The notes beneath the pieces were generated by a model, which saw only the letters and a list, made by a program, of their open reading frames with translations, was not told the origin of the DNA and ran no database searches. From Holosporales bacterium (GTDB taxonomy: Bacteria > Pseudomonadota > Alphaproteobacteria > BNTO01): 15,265 nucleotides of DNA. The translations under genes and the position numbers were made by a program. Of this stretch, positions 7,580 through 14,604 are shown one piece after another (position 1 is the first letter of the stretch; each line of letters starts with the position of its first letter). The DNA is taken from the NCBI GenBank assembly GCA_031257795.1, contig JAIRNW010000075.1:1-15265 (forward strand). Direction: 5' to 3'.

Positions 7580-9025
7580 CTAGCCGGCAGGAGGAGGTAA
7601 AGTCGCCACTAAGCGTATCGACGCCGTCAGTTCTTCCATTTGGAAGTGTGGCCTCAGGAAAACAACAGACCTATAGGTCCCAGGTTTTCCAGGGACATCG
7701 TACACATCGATCCGCGCTTCTCTTAACGGATACTTCGCTTTCACTCCTTGCGGGGCATCATCGTTTAGCAAAATATAACTTGCAATCCAAGTGTTTAAAT
7801 AATTGGCAATATTCTCTTTTGTTAAGAAGCTTCCAATTTTATCGCGCATAATCACTTTAATATAGTGGGCAAAGCGCGATGCCGCCAAAATGTACGGCAA
7901 TCTCGCTGAAATGCTTGAGTTCGCGTTTGCCTCGTCTGTGTTGAAAATCTTCGGCTTCTGGGTTGTTTGCCCACCAAAAAAGGCGGCATAGTCCGTCCCC
8001 TTACAATGACAAAGCGCGATAAACCCAAGGTCGCTAAGCTCTTTCTCTCGCCTATCAGTGATCGCCGTTTCAGTTGGACATTTCAGCGCGATATCGCCAT
8101 CAGTGGTTTGGAACGTGTAGGACGGCAGGCCCTGCACAATGCCGCCTCCCTCAACCCCCCTGATCGCTGCGGTCCACCCGTACAGAGCGAAGGCGTTGGT
8201 AATCCTTTGGGAAAGTATGTAAGCGGCGTTTGTCCAGCAGAATTTGGAGCTCGTTGCCCCAACAACATCCTCTTCGAAATTCAAGCCTTCCGCCGGAATT
8301 GTCTTTGAACCATACGGCATTCTAATAAGGACTCTTGGCAGCGTAAGCGCTATGTATCGCGAGTCTTCGATGTTCCTGAAGGATGTCCATTTGATCAATT
8401 CAAGGCTCTCAAACACCTTAGCCATGTCTCGCGGCACGCCAAGCTGCTCAAACGAGTCAAGGTCGAACAATTTTGGATTCGCCGCCGCAATGAATGGCGC
8501 ATGGGCGGCTGCAGCGACGCTTGCCATTTTTTCTAGGAAAATCATATCTTGCGGATGGCGGGAAAAGTCGTAGTCTCCCATTAAGCAAGAGTATGGGTGT
8601 CCGCCGAACGTTCCGTATTCTTCCTCATATATCTTCTTGAATAGCTGGCTCTGATCAAACTCAACCGCGGTTTCGAGATCTTGGAGAAGCTCTTTCTTTG
8701 TGGCGTTTAGCAGGCGCAGTTTTAGTTTTGTTCCCGTTTCTGTGTTCATTACAAGATAATGAAGACCGCGCCACGACCCCTCCAGCTTTTGGAAATCAGG
8801 GTGATGCATCACTTCGTTTAGCTGGCTTTGAATTTTTTCGTCAATCTGCGCGATAACGGAATTAATAAAGGCAATTGGATTATTGCCAGCGGTTGCCTGA
8901 TTGGCCTCGAGTTGCGTCACAAACTCATCCACAAGAGCTATTGCGAACTCACGCTGAGATTCATCACGAACAAGTTTCCCATCTGTAAAAAGAGTTTCAA
9001 GCGTTACCTTTTGTTCGTCCGGCAT
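7580..9025 (-). CDS. tssC: Type VI secretion contractile sheath large subunit TssC
   Basis: TssC (VipB/EvpB family) pairs with TssB to build the contractile sheath around the Hcp tube in the cytoplasm. At 481 residues it is full length. Characteristic blocks are the SREFAIAL-like region near 25, LEGSWRGLHYLV (about 82-93), YSCLMGDYDFS and the GGGIVQGLP region. The ending RLVATLPPPAG is typical. ATG 9025 has a good ribosome site (GGAGG, six bases upstream). It lies 43 bp downstream of tssB, the usual order. No other T6SS gene is in the window. Confidence 0.96.
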   Translation of the reverse strand: MPDEQKVTLETLFTDGKLVRDESQREFAIALVDEFVTQLEANQATAGNNPIAFINSVIAQIDEKIQSQLNEVMHHPDFQKLEGSWRGLHYLVMNTETGTKLKLRLLNATKKELLQDLETAVEFDQSQLFKKIYEEEYGTFGGHPYSCLMGDYDFSRHPQDMIFLEKMASVAAAAHAPFIAAANPKLFDLDSFEQLGVPRDMAKVFESLELIKWTSFRNIEDSRYIALTLPRVLIRMPYGSKTIPAEGLNFEEDVVGATSSKFCWTNAAYILSQRITNAFALYGWTAAIRGVEGGGIVQGLPSYTFQTTDGDIALKCPTETAITDRREKELSDLGFIALCHCKGTDYAAFFGGQTTQKPKIFNTDEANANSSISARLPYILAASRFAHYIKVIMRDKIGSFLTKENIANYLNTWIASYILLNDDAPQGVKAKYPLREARIDVYDVPGKPGTYRSVVFLRPHFQMEELTASIRLVATLPPPAG

Positions 9026-9068
9026 ACTATCCTCCGTCTACTCCCTCTCCCTCGTCCCTCTGTTAGCC

Positions 9069-9704
9069 TTAGCCCTGAGAATCGGCTTGAGCCGCGGCTC
9101 CCTCGCCGCCTTCTTGCGCTGTAGCCTCTTCGACGCCTTCCTTCGCAGCCGCCAAACCTGCCTTCACTTCATCTTTGGCCGCACTATCCGTCATGAGCTG
9201 CTTCAAAAGGGCTTCGAGAGGGTCGTTCCCGTCGAGTTTTGTTAAGAGGTCCTTTAAATGCGAGCGGATATCATACAATTTAGCCAGCGCCGGGATTTTT
9301 TTTGCCACGTTCAACGGAGTAAAATCGTCAATATTAGAGAAATTCAGCACGATACTTGTTTCGGCCGGGCCAGCGCCTTCCGCCTCGCCACCATCGCTAC
9401 CTTCGCCACCCCCGCTACCCTCGCTACCTTCGCCACTTTTGGCCAAAGTATCGATAACTCTTAAGGCCAATCTGGGGCCGATGGAAGCCATCACTCCGTT
9501 GAATGAATCCCTATCTATTTCAACAAATCTACGCTCTTTAAGTTTTGGCAGCGGCTCCTCTAGCATTCCGGACAGATCAGCCATAATCCCAAGCACAAAA
9601 GGGAGCTCTTTCATTTCTATAGCGCCCCCTACCTCGACGTCGTAGGTGATTTGTACACGCGGTGGGCGAATACGATCGAGCTTGTGTTGAGTACTTTCTG
9701 TCAT
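9069..9704 (-). CDS. tssB: Type VI secretion contractile sheath small subunit TssB, with insert
   Basis: TssB (VipA family) is the smaller sheath protein and partner of TssC. Recognisable blocks are RPPRVQITYDVEVGGA (13-28), ELPFVLGIMADLSG (33-46), ERRFVEIDRDSF (57-68) and IDDFTPLNVAKKIPALAKL (125-143). The protein is 211 residues, longer than the usual 160-175, for two reasons: a Gly/Glu/Ser-rich insert (about 89-116) between the N-terminal domain and the LNFSNIDDF block, and an Ala/Glu/Gln-rich tail (about 186-211). The insert is encoded by short imperfect GC-rich repeats. The ribosome site before ATG 9704 is weak. A repeat element ends 16 bp upstream of the start codon. Confidence 0.95.
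   Translation of the reverse strand: MTESTQHKLDRIRPPRVQITYDVEVGGAIEMKELPFVLGIMADLSGMLEEPLPKLKERRFVEIDRDSFNGVMASIGPRLALRVIDTLAKSGEGSEGSGGGEGSDGGEAEGAGPAETSIVLNFSNIDDFTPLNVAKKIPALAKLYDIRSHLKDLLTKLDGNDPLEALLKQLMTDSAAKDEVKAGLAAAKEGVEEATAQEGGEGAAAQADSQG
9363..9440 (-). repeat. Short imperfect repeats encoding the TssB linker insert
   Basis: Nine-base units such as TCGCTACCT and TCGCCACCC (plus strand) repeat several times and encode the GEGSEGSGGG type linker. Slippage in this array could change linker length in steps of whole codons. Confidence 0.6.
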
Positions 9705-9720
9705 AATCTTGTCCAGTTAC

Positions 9721-9880
9721 TATACCAAGCCACCAAAAGTTTGTGGGTTCGTCGAGACGGCGCCCCAACAAAGTCTATGACTTTGCCTGGAGACCGGTGC
9801 TGCTCGGTTTGAGCAGTAACGTTTAGTATGGCTCCGCGCCTGTGCGTATCCTGCTCGCAACTCTTTTGGTGGCTGGTATA
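9721..9880 (-). mobile_element. R5 repeat element, intergenic copy upstream of tssB
   Basis: This 160-bp element begins TATACCAAGCCACCAAAAG; the reverse complement of its end reads TATACCAGCCACCAAAAG, a near-perfect terminal inverted repeat. It carries one 33-bp unit (GGTTCGTCGAGACGG onward) related to the array in the secreted-protein gene. The right half (GGCTCCGCGCCTGTGC, then CTGCTCGCAACTCTTTTGG) matches the copy in the glycosyltransferase gene. Here it is non-coding, with stops in the frame used elsewhere. Confidence 0.75.
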
Positions 9881-10203
9881 TTCTTGTTTTTCTCCACATC
9901 CTTACGAGCTAATATATTCTCAAAACAGTTAATAATTCGTTAATAGTAACTAGTTCGGATAAAAATAAAAAAAAGATTAAGCGCGGCACAAAAAAATTAT
10001 ATTTATTGTTTGCAAATATGCTTAGCATTCAGTAGCTTAGGTGGCAGCCTCTTTGTGTCAATGTACGTTGAAAGGCTATATCAAAATGTTTGTGTTGCGT
10101 CACTCAAATTGCTACAATCAGCGATGTTAGGTGTTCTAACTACAACGATAAATGCTGTGTAGAATAGGCTATATGGACCCGGGGGCGGTACCCGGCACCT
10201 CCA

Positions 10204-10264
10204 GTTGATTATTAGATCCCGTTGACGTAAGATCCAGTCCGCAAATTTTTGGTGACTGGTGTGA
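10204..10264 (+). other. Intervening segment between tmRNA pieces
   Basis: This 61-bp loop joins the mature 3' end of the acceptor piece to the 5' end of the coding piece and should be removed during maturation. It contains CCGCAAATTTTTGGTGACTGG (10239-10259 region), which matches the end of the R5 repeat family. Confidence 0.65.
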
Positions 10265-10372
10265 GGGGGTGAAACAGGTTCGACATAGGTAGTAAAAACG
10301 CGAGCGTTCGTTCGGCATTGTTCCGCCGTTATCGGGCTAAAAACTATAGATGCCATTTTACAACGCATCGTA

Positions 10373-10444
10373 GCCAATCGTAGTCGTCGCAAAGTTGCTG
10401 CTAACAGCAATAAAAAAGCGGCAGGGCAACGGAAGGCTGCCTAA
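10373..10444 (+). other. tmRNA tag reading frame
   Basis: Twenty-three codons from GCC to the TAA stop. The tag begins ANRSRRKVAA, continues with NSNKKAA and ends GQRKAA. Starting with Ala-Asn and ending with Ala-Ala fits the family. The length is within the known range, but the eight Arg/Lys residues make it unusually basic. Confidence 0.75.
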
Positions 10445-10475
10445 TTTTCCCCCTTTAGTGGGAATTTAGGTGCCT

Positions 10476-10612
10476 ATGGCTTGCGGTTCGGGGAGGACCG
10501 AGCAACAGAACCTCCCCACGCTCAGTTGGCCGCCAGCCGCCAGCCGCTTACGCTCGTCAGTCGGCGCTCTACCGTTAAAACCATCTGCATTTGATGGAAC
10601 AGACCCTATTTT
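10476..10612. other. Region between tmRNA and PPTase gene
   Basis: No gene seen. It holds a strong hairpin, GGGGAGG (10490-10496) with CCTCCCC (10511-10517), possibly part of the tmRNA precursor or a terminator without a U-run, and a small hairpin CCATC/GATGG about 25 bp before the next start codon. Confidence 0.4.
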
Positions 10613-11446
10613 ATGGATTGTTTGCGCATACATGTAATACATCAAGGAAAAACATCCTTTGCTTTTCTGTGCATTGCGCAGACTAGCGATTTGCCAGCGG
10701 ACGTTTGCAGCTTTTTATCCAAACAAGAGCTCGCTATGCTTGAACAATTCGGCAGCGAGCAGGCAAAATCAGCATTTTTACTTGGAAGATACAGCGCAAA
10801 GACGGCTATTTTGCTGGCGCGGCAGACGCTGGGTGGCGAGGACGGTCCGGTTTGCGAAGAAGAGGTCAAACGACTCGCGAAAAGCGGCTTAATGCCGAAC
10901 ATATACATAGAAAACGGAATTTTTGGGCAGCCGATCATTAGGTTTCTTCCAAAGCTTACTGGAACCGTGATGAGCGAAGTGATTTTTCCGTTTGATGTTT
11001 CAATCGCTCACTCTTGCCATGATTCTGCGGCTATCGGGGCGAGCATCGTCTTCGATAAGGCTTTCCCTATTGGTGTTGATATCGAGAACATATCCCGCAC
11101 GCCCAGCAAATTCCTGGCAGAAAAAATCACTGATGACGAAATAGAGAACTTTCAGGATAAAGAGCTCGGCCGCCTTGTTGCTTGGGGCTTCAAGGAGGCT
11201 CTTTCAAAAGTGTTAAAAACTGGAATCACACTGCCTTTGTATTTTTTTCACATGTCCCCCATCAAAATAACTTCAGACACTCACAAACTTTTTGTGATCG
11301 GGTATACTGGTGAATTCGAGTTCTTTTCGCAATATTCTTGCGTTTCGAGAATATACAAACCACCTAAGACGCACTCACAAGCTTTTTGTGACTGTGAATG
11401 CGTATTGTCGATCGTTTCCCCTAAACACTGCCTCCTCATTCTGTAA
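10613..11446 (+). CDS. 4'-phosphopantetheinyl transferase, Sfp type
   Basis: Transfers phosphopantetheine from CoA to a serine of carrier proteins (fatty acid, polyketide or peptide synthesis). Motifs seen: FLLGRYSAKTA (56-66), FDVSIAHSCHDSAAIGA (127-143), IGVDIE (153-158, with D156 and E158 as expected Mg ligands) and WGFKEALSKVLKTG (191-204, with the KEA...K signature). At 277 residues it is longer than the usual 220-250. Part of the excess lies near the C-terminus, where two copies of a short palindromic repeat occur (11278-11310 and 11373-11400); the second falls between VSRIYK and the family-like ending CVLSIVSPKH. No synthase cluster is nearby, so the substrate is probably the fatty-acid carrier protein. 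The 3' end overlaps the convergent glycosyltransferase gene by 11 bp. Confidence 0.92.
   Translation: MDCLRIHVIHQGKTSFAFLCIAQTSDLPADVCSFLSKQELAMLEQFGSEQAKSAFLLGRYSAKTAILLARQTLGGEDGPVCEEEVKRLAKSGLMPNIYIENGIFGQPIIRFLPKLTGTVMSEVIFPFDVSIAHSCHDSAAIGASIVFDKAFPIGVDIENISRTPSKFLAEKITDDEIENFQDKELGRLVAWGFKEALSKVLKTGITLPLYFFHMSPIKITSDTHKLFVIGYTGEFEFFSQYSCVSRIYKPPKTHSQAFCDCECVLSIVSPKHCLLIL
11278..11310 (+). repeat. R5-end-like palindromic repeat in PPTase gene, copy 1
   Basis: Contains the perfect palindrome TCACAAA-CTT-TTTGTGA followed by TCGGGTATAC, matching the terminal sequence of the R5 family. Confidence 0.5.
11373..11400 (+). repeat. R5-end-like palindromic repeat in PPTase gene, copy 2
   Basis: CACTCACAAGCTTTTTGTGA, a near-identical direct repeat of copy 1 about 94 bp upstream (one base differs over 20), followed by CTGTGAATGCG. 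Confidence 0.5.
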
Positions 11447-12491
11447 TGGCGACGAGGTCGCAATAAGAAAACCACCCCTTTTCCCCAATTATAGGCCACC
11501 GTGCAAACGGCCATTTTTTTCCACTTCCGTTTCTCAACGTTCTCTTATCGTACCTCCATGGCTTACTTCTTCTGGATAGGAAATGCACGATCAGCGGCTC
11601 ATCTTCCTGGATCTTCCCCTGTTTTGATATTGCTCCAATCTTTTTATTGAATTTCTCAGGAAACTTCGTTCCAAAACCACCTTTGAACAAAGTCATCAAA
11701 CAATGTTCTTCAGCGAAGATGTTGCGCTCTTGCTCTTTTTCCGGCTTCCTTTTTGCGGCTTCTTGCCCTTTTCGCAAAATTTCTTCGGCTTCCTCAATGA
11801 ACCTCTCCCTCCGCATAGCAGTAAGATCCATTAGCAAAACCCCGGCGTTGATCCTGTCCGAGAAGTAATCAAACCCTCCGATATACGTCCCTTCATCCAA
11901 CGGATATTCGAAGATTTCACGAATATTGCCGTTGCACATTATGTCTCCGTCCAAATATAGACATTTATCAATATTTGGTAGAATTTCGGAAGCGTAAAGT
12001 TTGAAATAGATGCTTTGGTGCCAACCGTACGGGTCAAAAACGGGCTTCGAATTGTATAGATCGGCTACTGGGATAAAATCGATGCTATATTTAACCTCCG
12101 GGTTGATCCCGGTTATGGCATATTTTCTGGCAGCGTGCTGTAGATCGCTTTCTGGAGCGTCTTGCGTATACGCGATGTGAAACGATATTGAGTCACCATC
12201 AACGGGTTGATAGTTTTTCAAAATTGACGCCATGGAAACGAAAGTTGGATGCAGATAGTTTTCGTCTGAGATGTATAAAATGTGTTGTTCTGATGCTAAT
12301 ATTTTTTCAGAAACAATTGAAGCAAACAACATACACACAACCACCAAAAATTTGCGAGTTCGTTGATTCGATTTTCTGCTTGGATAGTACGCCGACGGCT
12401 CTGCGCCTGCGCTTCGATGCCCATGCTCCGAATTCTTTTGATGAATTGGTATACTTTGTATAATCGAAATTTTATTTTTTAACATATTCAT
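11436..12491 (-). CDS. Family 8 glycosyltransferase with signal-like N-terminus
   Basis: A retaining sugar transferase of the GT8 (LgtC/WaaJ/glycogenin-like) family, expected to add a hexose from a nucleotide sugar to a glycan or lipid. Numbering from ATG 12491 (351 residues): ILYISDENYLHPTFVSM start of the GT-A fold (about 71-87), the metal-binding DxD in YLDGDI (181-183), NAGVLLMDL (215-223) and the closing HF...SKPW block (303-311). The frame is open to TTG 12539, but that start lacks support. Ahead of the catalytic domain is RTRKFLVVVCMLFASIVSE, a hydrophobic segment resembling a signal or anchor, unusual for bacterial GT8 enzymes, which mostly act in the cytoplasm. The 40 residues before it are encoded by an R5 repeat copy, so the original N-terminus was probably different. 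The true start is uncertain. Confidence 0.85.
   Translation of the reverse strand: MNMLKNKISIIQSIPIHQKNSEHGHRSAGAEPSAYYPSRKSNQRTRKFLVVVCMLFASIVSEKILASEQHILYISDENYLHPTFVSMASILKNYQPVDGDSISFHIAYTQDAPESDLQHAARKYAITGINPEVKYSIDFIPVADLYNSKPVFDPYGWHQSIYFKLYASEILPNIDKCLYLDGDIMCNGNIREIFEYPLDEGTYIGGFDYFSDRINAGVLLMDLTAMRRERFIEEAEEILRKGQEAAKRKPEKEQERNIFAEEHCLMTLFKGGFGTKFPEKFNKKIGAISKQGKIQEDEPLIVHFLSRRSKPWRYDKRTLRNGSGKKWPFARWPIIGEKGWFSYCDLVAITE
12332..12453 (-). mobile_element. R5 repeat element, in-frame copy at 5' end of glycosyltransferase gene
   Basis: The left edge (ACCACCAAAAATTTGCGAG, then TTCGTTGA) and right edge (GAATTCTTTTGATGAATTGG, then TATAC) match the R5 ends. The interior GGCTCTGCGCCTGCGC matches GGCTCCGCGCCTGTGC in the 9721 copy. 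Codons such as CAA AAG AAT TCG GAG are in the same frame as CAA AAA GAA TTA GAA in copy 1 of the secreted-protein gene. Confidence 0.65.
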
Positions 12492-12632
12492 GCTTAAGTG
12501 ATACAACAAAACGCCAACAATCGAAGTATAATTAAGCAATGTTAAAAAATAATAAAACCCTCATACAGAATCAAAAAAAATTGTTGTGAGATGAATTTTT
12601 TATGTTGTGCACGTAATGACAGTGTCTCTCGT

Positions 12633-12694
12633 TCGAGCACCAAATTCGACGTAGAAAATACCAATTTAAATCTTATGTTAACAGGTTCTTACAA
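12633..12694 (+). repeat. R2 repeat, right half
   Basis: About 60 bp (TTCGAGCACC through AACAGGTTCTTA) match 15003-15064 with a handful of differences. The left half of the element is missing or too decayed to align. It lies just downstream of the pgi stop codon. Confidence 0.7.
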
Positions 12695-12716
12695 GTTTTT
12701 TGTGGCTGGATATTTA
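12688..12716 (+). repeat. R5-end-like repeat overlapping the pgi stop codon
   Basis: CTTACAAGTTTTTTGTGGCTGG followed by ATATT matches the R5 end consensus. It abuts the R2 half-element and reaches the stop codon of pgi. Confidence 0.45.
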
Positions 12717-13946
12717 CGTGTTCATTACTTCTATCACTCCACTTTTACCCTGCTTCACTCCGGGCTGATCAAAAGGATCGATATTCCACAAAAGCCCGGT
12801 TGCTATTGTCTCCAAAATTGAAAACATCAGCAGCTCCCCAAGCGTCGGCTCGTCCCACCTTGGGATATGTATCAGCCGCACTGGAGCCCCGTTTTGAAGC
12901 AAAGTGTGTGTTGTGACTTGTTGGTGCGCGCGCAGGAGTTCCGCCATGGAGTGCCCGTGCAGAACCCTGGAAATTGGATGCCACACGTTGCCAACGTCAA
13001 CCTCCCCGGTTTCCGGGTGGTCTCCTAAGGAAAGCATCGTGAAGCTTTTGTCTTTGGGGCCGTCAACGTATAGTTGTAATTGAGAATGCTGGTCAACCGT
13101 TCCAAGCGCGGTAACCGGCGTTAGCCCGAAGCGCTTCTCGCTATTGCCATTCTCCTTTTTCCCGAGACTCTCCGCAAGTAATTGGCTGTACCAGCTTGCG
13201 AAAGGCAAAAGGCGATTGGCGTAGCAGAATAAGACCGCAATGTTAATGTTGTTTTTAAACATGTTATCCAAGAAAAACGAATTTGCGAGCACGGTGTTGT
13301 TAATGCTCGCGCCGCTTTCCAAAAAATTTTGCACAGCGATTTTGGCGCCGCGGATGACTTGCGTGGCGTCTGTTCCGGAGATTAGGGCGGGCAGGAGGCC
13401 GACGACGGAGAAGATTGAGAAGCGTCCGCCTATGCCGATTGGGTGGTCGAAGCACTCTATTTCGTATGAATCGGCGAGCTCGCGCAAGGCGCTGCTGCCT
13501 GGGTCTGTGATGAATAAAAAATGATTGCCGATTTGGACGCTGCTCCAGTGCTGGATGGCCATAAATGTTTGGCAGAGCGTTTCTGTGGTGTTGCCGGATT
13601 TTGAGATTGAGATAACTCCGGTGGAGTTGATGTCTACGTCTTCGAACAGGTTTGCCCACTCATTAGAGTCTACGTTGTCGAAGAAGGTAATTGTTGGGCC
13701 GGCTTTTTTTTTCAGGCTGGCCAACAATTTGCCTCCCAAGCAGGAACCTCCAACCCCGAAAATGATCACGCGCTGGAATTTTCTGAAAATCCTCGCTTTT
13801 TTGATTATGTCGAGCAGATCCAAATCCAGCTCGGAAAACAGGGGGAGGTGGTGTATCAGGGACTTCAGGGAATAAAAGACGTGCTCCAAGGAAGCCTCGT
13901 CGGGGGTTATGTTTGGTTGTTTTATTGTAATCTTTAAAGGATCCAT
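12714..13946 (-). CDS. pgi: Glucose-6-phosphate isomerase
   Basis: Interconverts glucose-6-phosphate and fructose-6-phosphate in glycolysis and gluconeogenesis. At 410 residues it is a compact form, with all key blocks present: FGVGGSCLGG (63-72), the phosphate-binding SKSGNTTET (115-123), GIGGRFS (171-177), the ESLGK signature with catalytic E259, GTVDQHSQLQ (282-291) and the C-terminal FDQPGVKQGK with catalytic K401. Many bacterial enzymes exceed 500 residues, so the N-terminal part is short rather than truncated. It follows a small membrane-protein gene on the same strand after 75 bp. The two may be cotranscribed. Confidence 0.95.
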   Translation of the reverse strand: MDPLKITIKQPNITPDEASLEHVFYSLKSLIHHLPLFSELDLDLLDIIKKARIFRKFQRVIIFGVGGSCLGGKLLASLKKKAGPTITFFDNVDSNEWANLFEDVDINSTGVISISKSGNTTETLCQTFMAIQHWSSVQIGNHFLFITDPGSSALRELADSYEIECFDHPIGIGGRFSIFSVVGLLPALISGTDATQVIRGAKIAVQNFLESGASINNTVLANSFFLDNMFKNNINIAVLFCYANRLLPFASWYSQLLAESLGKKENGNSEKRFGLTPVTALGTVDQHSQLQLYVDGPKDKSFTMLSLGDHPETGEVDVGNVWHPISRVLHGHSMAELLRAHQQVTTHTLLQNGAPVRLIHIPRWDEPTLGELLMFSILETIATGLLWNIDPFDQPGVKQGKSGVIEVMNT

Positions 13947-14021
13947 TTGTAACTTGGGTATACCTGATTATTATGTTGTGAGCAAACAAGACATGCGCAG
14001 TATAGCAACTTCCAGTGGCCT

Positions 14022-14480
14022 TTACAAATTACAGAAAGAGATGGCCGCCGCAACGTTTATTATTTCAGCCAAAAATCCAATTCCTTCGCAGAAGTTGCAA
14101 ACGCAAATTGCGATCGTGCTGAGGTTTTTCTGTGGGAAAAAAACGCCAAGCGAGAAGACAGCAAAAAAGATTGTCTCAGACGGCTTAAATGCGAGGCCGT
14201 TTCGCTTGGCGAAAAAATTTGCTCTCATGGCCGTGACTAGCGGGCTGGCTAGCGCGGCTTGCACGGCGACGGACCAGAAGAAAAGACAGATGCACACAAT
14301 TATCGACAAATAACAGATGTCTATCTCCAATACGTCTGTCGTTCCAGTGATGCGAGCTGACAAATATGATGTACTGAGAAAAGCAAAACCTGTCCACAAG
14401 CCACTCTTTGCAGCGTTAACCGTCACCTTCCGCATCAGTAAATTCAGAGTATCATTTTTCTCATGTTTAGTTGAAAGCAT
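14022..14480 (-). CDS. Small integral membrane protein, unknown
   Basis: I do not recognise a family. The 152-residue protein has three or four hydrophobic segments (about 25-45, 55-80, 103-120 and 122-148) separated by short basic loops (MRANFFAKRNGLAFKPS). No catalytic motif is visible. ATG 14480 has no obvious ribosome site, and ATG 14435 is an alternative. It lies 75 bp upstream of pgi on the same strand. An R5-end-like repeat (14495-14530) sits just upstream of the start. Confidence 0.6.
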   Translation of the reverse strand: MLSTKHEKNDTLNLLMRKVTVNAAKSGLWTGFAFLSTSYLSARITGTTDVLEIDICYLSIIVCICLFFWSVAVQAALASPLVTAMRANFFAKRNGLAFKPSETIFFAVFSLGVFFPQKNLSTIAICVCNFCEGIGFLAEIINVAAAISFCNL

Positions 14481-14494
14481 GCTTTAACGGGATA

Positions 14495-14530
14495 CGAACT
14501 CGCGAACTTTTTGTTACTGAGTATACGTAT
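14495..14530 (+). repeat. R5-end-like repeat upstream of membrane-protein gene
   Basis: CGAACTCGCGAACTTTTTGTT, then ACTGAGTATAC, matches the minus-strand end of the glycosyltransferase copy (CGAACTCGCAAATTTTTGGT) and the general R5 terminal consensus. No partner end was found nearby. Confidence 0.5.
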
Positions 14531-14604
14531 ATTTAGAGGTTGATCGCCAAAATTTTTTTTTGTTACGCTCAAGCGTGGTTAGTGTTTTGGTGAGGTTAAG
14601 TGGT

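Larger units (their letters stand above)
10085..10475 (+). ncRNA. ssrA: tmRNA, circularly permuted two-piece type
   Basis: tmRNA rescues stalled ribosomes and tags the unfinished protein. The acceptor piece comes first (about 10085-10203) and contains a hairpin (GTTAG-GTGTT-CTAAC), a T-arm CCGGG-GGCGGTA-CCCGG and the acceptor strand CACCTCC plus discriminator A (10203); CCA is not encoded. After a spacer, the coding piece starts at 10265 with GGGGGTGAAACAGGTTCGAC. GGGGGTG pairs with CACCTCC over seven bases, including a G-U at the third pair as in E. coli tmRNA. The tag frame starts at GCC 10373 within CGTAGCCAAT, starts Ala-Asn and ends Ala-Ala before TAA at 10442-10444. A hairpin (TTCCC/GGGAA) follows. 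This gene order, 3' part before 5' part, is known from alphaproteobacteria. The outer ends are approximate. Confidence 0.88.

Noticed and set aside
7967..8573. Plus-strand open frames within tssC
   Set aside because: Shadows of the well-conserved tssC coding sequence.
10081..10410. Minus-strand 109-codon open frame
   Set aside because: It lies antisense to the tmRNA gene, whose paired acceptor stem, T-arm and tag frame explain the sequence better.
10476..10560. Possible tRNA in the GGTTCGGGG stretch
   Set aside because: No cloverleaf can be folded: the strong GGGGAGG/CCTCCCC hairpin has no accompanying acceptor, D or anticodon stems.
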